Shown here piece after piece: positions 1 through 4,080 of a DNA stretch of 5,605 bases. A program made the translations under genes and the position numbers. The DNA lies in NCBI GenBank assembly GCA_005773755.1, contig SXHE01000125.1, positions 1-5,605 of the forward strand. Reading direction: 5' to 3'. This DNA is from Planctomycetia bacterium (GTDB taxonomy: Bacteria; Planctomycetota; Planctomycetia; Gemmatales; Gemmataceae). Under the pieces are notes generated by a model. That model ran no database searches. It saw nothing but the letters and a program-made list of their open reading frames with translations, and was not told the origin of the DNA. How positions within the stretch are numbered: the first letter of the stretch is position 1; every line of letters begins with the position of its first letter.

Positions 1-15
1 ACCGGTCCTCTCTGG

Positions 16-61
16 CCTTCGTTGTGTTCCTTCGTGCCGTTGTGGTGAGTTCTTCGTTCTG
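16..61. repeat. Degenerate short repeat, TTCGTKGTG-like units
   Basis: This stretch is rich in T, G and C and nearly free of A. CCTTCGT occurs at 16-22 and again at 29-35. Related units are TTCGTTGTG (18-26), TTCGTGCCG (31-39), GTTGTGGTG (39-47) and TTCGTTCTG (53-61). On the minus strand it reads as spaced CACGAAGG / CACCACAACG units, resembling the CACGAAG-type intergenic repeats that I recall from planctomycete and other environmental bacterial genomes; that link is from memory. The copy is imperfect and may continue left of the window. It ends just before the first gene, so it could also contribute to that gene's leader. Confidence 0.35.
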
Positions 62-69
62 GGCTGTGT

Positions 70-633
70 ATGGTCTTCGGCATCCTCCTCGCTGTGAGCC
101 TGATTCTGATCGGCGCGCTGACGGCGGTGCGCCAGCGGCGGGCGATCCGCGCGCTGGCGGCCGAACAGTTCGTGGCCGACGCGGACCGGCGCTACCGAAA
201 CGGGCAGGCCCGGCGGCGGGTAGCAACTTCGGTGCTGCTCGTCGTCGTCGGCGCGATGATCGGCTGGTATTACGCCTCCGGTATGGACGCGCGCATGGAC
301 GCGATTCCCGAACGCAACAAGATCGGTGCGCCGCCGCAAGATGGCGAACCGGACCCGCAAGCCGAAGCGGACAAGCGGTTCACGAAGACGGTCGGGTTCT
401 ACTGGATCGGCGTGCTGGGGCTGCTGTTCGTCGCGGTGTGCTTCGCGGTACTCGACGTGTGGTACACGCGCCGGTACTGGATGGCGCGGTACCGGGAACT
501 GAAGGCCGACCACGACGCGAAGCTCCAGCGCGACCTCGCGGTGTTCCGGCAGCAGAAGCTGAACGAGCGCGTGCCCGGCCTGAAGCCGCCGGCCGCGCCC
601 GACGACACCGCGACCGGCGATCCGCCCGTGTGA
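70..633 (+). CDS. Small three-helix membrane protein of unknown function
   Basis: I do not recognise this 187-residue protein. Three hydrophobic segments are visible: residues 2-20, directly at the N-terminus; 51-68, preceded by the basic run ARRR; and about 108-130. A charged loop (roughly 70-107, rich in D, E, P and K) separates the second and third segments. After the third segment comes an Arg/Lys-rich, probably helical stretch (about 134-167), then a Pro/Ala/Asp tail. The first span may be a signal anchor. ATG 70 is the first possible start in this frame, because an in-frame TGA lies at 46-48 and no ATG, GTG or TTG codon falls between them. No convincing Shine-Dalgarno site precedes it. 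Third codon positions are strongly G/C, which supports real coding. The gene stands alone, 147 bases ahead of the kinase. No enzymatic motif is visible, so no function is assigned. Confidence 0.8.
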   Translation: MVFGILLAVSLILIGALTAVRQRRAIRALAAEQFVADADRRYRNGQARRRVATSVLLVVVGAMIGWYYASGMDARMDAIPERNKIGAPPQDGEPDPQAEADKRFTKTVGFYWIGVLGLLFVAVCFAVLDVWYTRRYWMARYRELKADHDAKLQRDLAVFRQQKLNERVPGLKPPAAPDDTATGDPPV

Positions 634-672
634 GGGGCTATTTCCTCTGTCGCCGCAACCCGCCTGAGCGAC

Positions 673-691
673 ACAGATTTGCGACATCTGT
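673..691. promoter_or_regulatory. Short dyad upstream of the kinase gene
   Basis: ACAGAT (673-678) and ATCTGT (686-691) are perfect inverted copies around a 7-base centre. There is no T-tract after it, so it is a poor intrinsic terminator for the gene ending at 633. It lies about 43 bases upstream of the candidate -10 element of the kinase and could be an operator half-site pair. A 6-base dyad of this kind can easily arise by chance in a window this long. Confidence 0.25.
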
Positions 692-730
692 AAGGAAAGG
701 CCGCACACGCCCCGTTCCCGCCACTTCGTG

Positions 731-739
731 TGCTACATT
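731..739 (+). promoter_or_regulatory. Candidate extended -10 promoter for the kinase gene
   Basis: TGC followed by TACATT (734-739) fits an extended -10 element (TGn + TAnnnT). Transcription would start near 746 and give a leader of about 35 bases before GTG 781. No acceptable -35 hexamer lies 16-18 bases upstream, where the sequence is C-rich; extended -10 promoters can tolerate that. This is a pattern call only. Confidence 0.35.
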
Positions 740-767
740 CGTGAAGGAAAGCTTGCGCCCCGGTCTG

Positions 768-775
768 AAAGGGGA
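768..775 (+). promoter_or_regulatory. Shine-Dalgarno-like site deciding the GTG start at 781
   Basis: AAAGGGGA ends 5 bases before GTG 781. It is purine-rich with a GGGG core, and it is the best ribosome site near the 5' end of the kinase frame. It supports the GTG start, for which no ATG alternative exists before the glycine-rich loop. Confidence 0.5.
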
Positions 776-780
776 ACCCG

Positions 781-1776
781 GTGTTGTCGGCCCTGCCCAA
801 CGTCCGCTCGACCACGCCCGGCGCGTTCGCGTTCGCCGTCGGTGCGCAACCTTCACCCGGCTACCGCCTCCGGTGCATGCGCGGGCGCGGCGGGTTCGCC
901 GAGGTCTGGGAAGCGGAAGCGCCCACCGGCCCGCCGGTCGCGCTCAAGTTCATGCCCACCTCGAACACCAGTACCACGGCCCGCGAGCTGCGCGCGGTGC
1001 AGTCGTTCCAGACCCTCGAACACCCCTACGTCGTCAAGACCCACGGCGTCTGGTCCGTACCGGGCTACCTCGTCATCAACATGGAACTGGCCGAGGCCAC
1101 GCTCCTCGACCTGATGCAGCTGTACCACAACGACCTGGGCCAGCCGCTCGAAATCGCGACGCTGTGCCTGTACCTGTGGCAGGTGGCCGAAGCGCTCGAC
1201 TTCCTGAACGCCCGCCGGCACACCCGCGACGGCCGCAAGGTCGGGTTCCAGCACGGCGACGTGAAGCCCAATAACATTTTGCTGTTCGGCGACGTGGCGA
1301 AGCTGACCGACCACGGCCTCGCGACCGTCACGCACGGCCCCAGCACGCCCTGCTCGCGTCAGGGTACGCGCGAGTACTCGGCCCCGGAAGTGTTCCTCGG
1401 CACGCTCACCGACTGGTCCGACCAGTACAGTCTCGCGGTCACGTATTACGCACTGCGCACGGGCACGTTCCCGTTCCCGTCGCCCCCGCCGCTGAAGAAC
1501 ACTTCGCGCAGTTACGTGCGCCCGCTTGCGGACCTGAGTGGCGTGACGGAAGCCGAGCGCCCGGCGCTGATCCGCGCGCTGTCCCCGATCCCGACGAACC
1601 GGTTCCCCACCAGTCGCGAGTTCATGTCCGCGATCATCAAGGCCCACGGCCTGAAAGTCGAAGCCGAGCCGGACGTGCCGGTGCGTGTGGTTCGCGAAGG
1701 CCCGATCAAGAGCGGTTCCAGCCCGCACCTCAAAGTGTCCGGGCCAGGGTCGCTGAGCCGCCGACCGCCGGCCTAA
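781..1776 (+). CDS. Hanks-type Ser/Thr protein kinase, non-RD, with DHG in place of DFG
   Basis: A cytosolic protein kinase of 331 residues, expected to move phosphate from ATP to Ser/Thr of an unknown protein. Kinase landmarks appear in order. The glycine-rich loop is GRGGFAEV (35-42). The ATP lysine lies in VALKF (K56). A candidate helix-C glutamate is E69. The catalytic loop is HGDVKPNN (158-165), keeping D160, K162 and N165. The metal-binding motif is DHG (D177) where DFG is usual. APE is at 201-203, the DxWxxG-region aspartate is about D214, and the subdomain XI arginine is probably R274. All the core catalytic residues remain, so it is probably active. HRD has become HGD, making this a non-RD kinase. 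In the family, such kinases usually do not need activation-loop phosphorylation. No membrane span is seen. A tail of about 40 residues rich in P, S and charged residues follows the domain and carries no PASTA, WD or TPR repeats. The start is GTG with a purine-rich site 5 bases upstream. The gene converges on the lipoprotein gene, and the stops overlap by 4 bases. Confidence 0.93.
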   Translation: MLSALPNVRSTTPGAFAFAVGAQPSPGYRLRCMRGRGGFAEVWEAEAPTGPPVALKFMPTSNTSTTARELRAVQSFQTLEHPYVVKTHGVWSVPGYLVINMELAEATLLDLMQLYHNDLGQPLEIATLCLYLWQVAEALDFLNARRHTRDGRKVGFQHGDVKPNNILLFGDVAKLTDHGLATVTHGPSTPCSRQGTREYSAPEVFLGTLTDWSDQYSLAVTYYALRTGTFPFPSPPPLKNTSRSYVRPLADLSGVTEAERPALIRALSPIPTNRFPTSREFMSAIIKAHGLKVEAEPDVPVRVVREGPIKSGSSPHLKVSGPGSLSRRPPA

Positions 1777-1979
1777 CCCCCGCCGTACGCGCCGCCGGGC
1801 GGCGCGCCGGTGTTCTTCGGCACGATCACCGGTGGCGGGCCTTCGTTCTTCAGCACGTCCGGCAGCTCGCGGTGCTCGCGATACAATTTCGCCGGCTTGC
1901 GGCACCCGCGAAAGCACTCGCACCCGACCGCCAGCAGTGCCACCAGCGCCAGCAGCCCCGTCACCGCGCGCACTCGCAT
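1773..1979 (-). CDS. Small Cys-rich candidate lipoprotein
   Basis: The frame encodes 68 residues. The N-terminus is a lipoprotein-type signal: basic MRVR, a hydrophobic stretch (about residues 6-18), then AVGC with the candidate lipidated Cys at 20. The lipobox is slightly off consensus, with A rather than L at -3. The mature protein would be about 49 residues and begin CECFRGC, so it has three cysteines in seven positions. A charged, helix-prone middle follows, then a Pro/Gly tail (GPPPVIVP...GAPPGGAYGGG) that looks disordered. The frame stays open upstream to 2144, but ATG 1979 is chosen because GGAGG lies 7 bases before it and the signal peptide starts there. I do not recognise a named family. 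It would be anchored in a membrane facing the periplasm. Its stop overlaps the kinase stop tail to tail, and its promoter region is shared with the divergent ribbon-protein gene. Confidence 0.77.
   Translation of the reverse strand: MRVRAVTGLLALVALLAVGCECFRGCRKPAKLYREHRELPDVLKNEGPPPVIVPKNTGAPPGGAYGGG
1788..1806. terminator. GC-only inverted repeat between convergent genes
   Basis: CGCGCCGCC (1788-1796) and GGCGGCGCG (1798-1806) are perfect inverted copies around one central G. As RNA this gives an 8-bp stem with a 3-base loop on either strand. It begins 12 bases after the kinase stop and lies inside the last codons of the opposing lipoprotein gene, in the GAPPGGA part of its tail. There is no U-tract on either side, so it does not fit a classical intrinsic terminator. 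It may slow or stop transcription from both directions. It may equally be a by-product of Gly/Pro/Ala codons in GC-rich DNA. Confidence 0.3.
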
Positions 1980-1986
1980 GTCCGGC

Positions 1987-1991
1987 CCTCC
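1987..1991 (-). promoter_or_regulatory. Strong Shine-Dalgarno site of the lipoprotein gene
   Basis: On the minus strand GGAGG lies 7 bases before ATG 1979. It is the clearest ribosome site in the window and decides the start of the lipoprotein against the longer open frame reaching 2144. Confidence 0.7.
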
Positions 1992-2003
1992 GTGACCCGG
2001 CGC

Positions 2004-2032
2004 GAGATACCGCCCCGCGCCGGCCACGGCAA
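2004..2032 (-). promoter_or_regulatory. Weak candidate promoter for the lipoprotein gene
   Basis: On the minus strand TTGCCG (2032-2027) and TATCTC (2009-2004) are separated by 17 bases. The -35 matches TTGACA at four of six positions and the -10 matches TATAAT at only three. Transcription would begin near 1997, leaving a short leader that still contains the GGAGG site. Confidence 0.28.
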
Positions 2033-2063
2033 CCCGAAGCGCAAACTCGCGGGCACTGTGCGA

Positions 2064-2092
2064 TTGCCTCTCTCGTCGGTTCCCCGGATAAT
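2064..2092 (+). promoter_or_regulatory. Sigma70-like promoter for the ribbon protein / permease unit
   Basis: TTGCCT (2064-2069) and GATAAT (2087-2092) are separated by exactly 17 bases. The -35 matches four of six consensus positions and the -10 five of six, in a region where AT-rich hexamers are rare. Transcription would start near 2099, giving a leader of about 45 bases to ATG 2144. It is the best promoter in the window. Confidence 0.6.
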
Positions 2093-2143
2093 GGGTGAGC
2101 AAGTCTGACGCCTCCGACCGTGTCCGCATCGGGACCACCGACA

Positions 2144-4060
2144 ATGGCGATCGAATTCGACTGCTCGCACTGCGGGTTCCACTACAAGCTCAAAGACGAG
2201 CTTGCCGGCAAGAAGGCGACGTGCAAGAACTGTCGCGAAAAGATCGTCATTCCGCACCCGGTCACGGTGCCCGACGACGGCCCGGCTCTGGACGCGGCCG
2301 CGGCCGAGGCCGCCGCACTCGCGGCCCTGGCCGACGAACCCGCCAAGGCCGAACAGGACGAAGCGAACAAGATCATCCCGGTCGAGTGCCAGTACTGTAG
2401 CTTCAAGTGGACCGAACCGATCGCGCGCGCCGGCAAGAACACCATCTGCAAGAACCCGGAGTGCAAGCAGCGCATCAAGATCCCCGAACCGAAGGACGAG
2501 GGGCAGTACGACTGGCGGCAGACGCGCACCAAAGGGCCGAGCCTCGCCAAGCAGAACAACGAGAAGCTCGAAGGCGTCGTGGACGCCGAAACCGGCATGA
2601 AGATCGTGACCGGCACCGCGCTCAGAGAGGCCGACGCGACCGGCATCGAGATCGACACGCGCCCGCTCAAGCAGAAGGTGCTGTTCGTGCTGCTCGCGCT
2701 GGGCCTCGTGGCCGGCGTCGCGCTCGGCGTCCGCTACCTGATCTCGTCGCGCATCGCCGGCAAGGAAGACCGGCTGATGAAGGAGGCGCAAGAGGAACTC
2801 GCGAAGGCGGCGGAGTCGCTCCCGAAGGACGAGCTGCCGCTGTTCAACGTCCTGATGCACACGGTCGCCGGCACCCACGCTCTGCGGCACGATACCAAAG
2901 AGAAGTTGAAGGAAGCGCTGGAGCAGTTCGGCAAAGCGCGTGAGGAGCACCTGCGCCGCGCGGCCCCGTCGCCGGCGCGCAACGCGGTCGGGGCGGAGCT
3001 GGTCGTCGCGCTGCTCGCGCTGGGCGGCACCGGGGAAGAGGTGAGCGAGCAGAAGCGGATCCGCTGGACCCCGGAACCGAACGCGAAGGTCCGGCCCAAC
3101 GAGCGCATCTTCACGGTGTACGAGGAGCTTCAGAAAACGCTGCTGGTGTTGCAAATCGCGGACCCGGACTTCCGCGCCCACTTCGCACGGCGGCTCACCC
3201 GCGAACTCGTCAAGCGCGGCCAGACCACACTGGCCGTCGATCTGATCCCGCTCGCCCTCTTCACCCCGCAAGAGTTCGCGGAAGGCAAAGCCACCGTCGC
3301 GCTGGAGGTGTACCGCGCGGACAAGGGATCAACGGTCCCGGCCGCGGTCGCGGACGAGCTGAAGGTGCGCGGCCCGGAGGCGCTCAAAGGCGCGGCGGCC
3401 GCGCAGACGCTGTTCTCGCTCCTCAAGACTGACAAGGCTCCCGTCCTGTTCGGCCAGCCGGGGGCGGGTGCCGTCCAGGACGGCACCCGCATGGCCTACA
3501 CCGGCCTGTACCTGCTCCAAGACAACCCGGACGAGGCGCTGAGACTGGCGCAGCGCCCGCACAGCAACCCGGACACCCAGTTGCGCGCGATCGCACTCTG
3601 CGCCGACTGGAGCCAGAACCCGGAGCCGGCGCTCACGGCCGCGTTCGCCGTGATCTCCGCAAGCAAGGGCCGCAAGGACGTGACCGTATCCCCGTCGCTG
3701 GTGCTCCGGTTCGCGCAGATCGCCGCCGCGACCGGGAAGTCCGACGTGGCGAAGCAGTTCGCGCAAGCGCTGCCCGACGAAAGTTCGCGGGCGTGGGCGC
3801 TGGGCGACGGCGCGCACCTGCGCATTGCGGCCGCGCCGAAAGAGAAAGCGGAAGAGGCGCTGGTCGAGCTGCCGGACGACGCGAAGAAGTTCCGGGCCGG
3901 GCACGCCTGGGGCCGGCTCTCGATCGCGCGCCAGAACGCGAAGCTGTCCGGCGACCGCAGCGCGGAAGCGAAGGCCGTGAACGCCTGGCCGACCGCGCTG
4001 GCCCCGTTCGGCAAGGCCGGCGTCGCGCTCGGCATCCAAGACAAAGATCGGGACAAGTAG
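2144..4060 (+). CDS. Membrane protein with tandem N-terminal zinc ribbons and a helical C-terminal region
   Basis: The protein has 638 residues. Ribbon 1 uses C7, C10, C27 and C30 and ends IVIP. Ribbon 2 uses C82, C85, C102 and C107 and ends IKIP. The two align at offset 75 with shared AGK and CKN blocks, so they are a tandem duplication. A 44-residue Ala/Glu-rich linker separates them. A charged region (115-175) leads to one membrane span (about 178-200). Orientation is unclear because both flanks are basic. The remaining 430 residues look mostly helical and carry repeated Leu/Ala-rich amphipathic stretches, e.g. 460-500 and 515-575, like a TPR- or HEAT-type solenoid; no repeat family is proven. 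Ribbons of this style at an N-terminus are common in planctomycete membrane proteins and are assumed to bind zinc. What they contact is unknown. GTG 2120 would add eight residues, but ATG 2144 (MAIEFDCSHCG) fits the ribbon start better; only a weak GGGA (2131-2134) precedes it. The stop lies one base before the permease start. A 27-base palindrome covers codons 441-449. Confidence 0.85.
   Translation: MAIEFDCSHCGFHYKLKDELAGKKATCKNCREKIVIPHPVTVPDDGPALDAAAAEAAALAALADEPAKAEQDEANKIIPVECQYCSFKWTEPIARAGKNTICKNPECKQRIKIPEPKDEGQYDWRQTRTKGPSLAKQNNEKLEGVVDAETGMKIVTGTALREADATGIEIDTRPLKQKVLFVLLALGLVAGVALGVRYLISSRIAGKEDRLMKEAQEELAKAAESLPKDELPLFNVLMHTVAGTHALRHDTKEKLKEALEQFGKAREEHLRRAAPSPARNAVGAELVVALLALGGTGEEVSEQKRIRWTPEPNAKVRPNERIFTVYEELQKTLLVLQIADPDFRAHFARRLTRELVKRGQTTLAVDLIPLALFTPQEFAEGKATVALEVYRADKGSTVPAAVADELKVRGPEALKGAAAAQTLFSLLKTDKAPVLFGQPGAGAVQDGTRMAYTGLYLLQDNPDEALRLAQRPHSNPDTQLRAIALCADWSQNPEPALTAAFAVISASKGRKDVTVSPSLVLRFAQIAAATGKSDVAKQFAQALPDESSRAWALGDGAHLRIAAAPKEKAEEALVELPDDAKKFRAGHAWGRLSIARQNAKLSGDRSAEAKAVNAWPTALAPFGKAGVALGIQDKDRDK
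3464..3490. repeat. Perfect 27-base palindrome inside the ribbon-protein gene
   Basis: The left arm (3464-3476, starting GCGGGTGCC) and the right arm (3478-3490, ending GGCACCCGC) are exact inverted copies of 13 bases around a single central A at 3477. The palindrome covers codons 441-449 (AGAVQDGTR) exactly, from first to last codon base. As RNA it would fold into a 12-bp GC-rich stem with a CAG loop. The next bases outward (3463 and 3491) do not pair, so the edges are sharp. Confidence 0.9.
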
Positions 4061-4061
4061 C

Positions 4062-4080
4062 GTGGGCCGGATCGGCCCGC
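4062..4080 (+). promoter_or_regulatory. Hairpin covering the permease start codon
   Basis: Bases 4062-4069 can pair with 4073-4080 (GUGGGCCG against CGGCCCGC): seven Watson-Crick pairs and one U-G pair, with a GAU loop. The stem includes all three bases of the GTG start. The upstream gene stops at 4058-4060. A ribosome finishing that gene would melt the stem, so the arrangement fits translational coupling. This is inferred from sequence pairing only. Confidence 0.4.

Noticed and set aside
24..1274. Plus-strand open frame of 416 residues spanning the first gene, the gap and half of the kinase
   Set aside because: It is an Arg/Pro/Ala-rich shadow that crosses an obvious intergenic region and two better-supported genes in another frame.
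853..1923. Minus-strand open frame of 356 residues opposite the kinase
   Set aside because: Composition is Arg/Gly/Val-dominated shadow coding. It also overlaps the lipoprotein gene, which has a proper ribosome site.
2120..2143. GTG start adding eight residues to the ribbon protein
   Set aside because: No ribosome site precedes it, and the ATG at 2144 begins directly at the ribbon's first strand.
1980..2144. N-terminal extension of the lipoprotein to the frame's upstream limit at 2144
   Set aside because: The extension would bury the signal peptide, has no ribosome site and covers the divergent promoter region.
2185..2204. Inverted repeat CAAGCTC / GAGCTTG early in the ribbon-protein gene
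   Set aside because: Seven-base arms with a 6-base centre are expected several times by chance in a window of this length and GC content.
1961..3271. Long minus-strand open frame of 436 residues opposite the ribbon-protein gene
   Set aside because: It is rich in Arg, Asp, Val and Leu as expected for a shadow of GC-biased codons, shows no domain, and lies opposite a gene with clear zinc ribbons.
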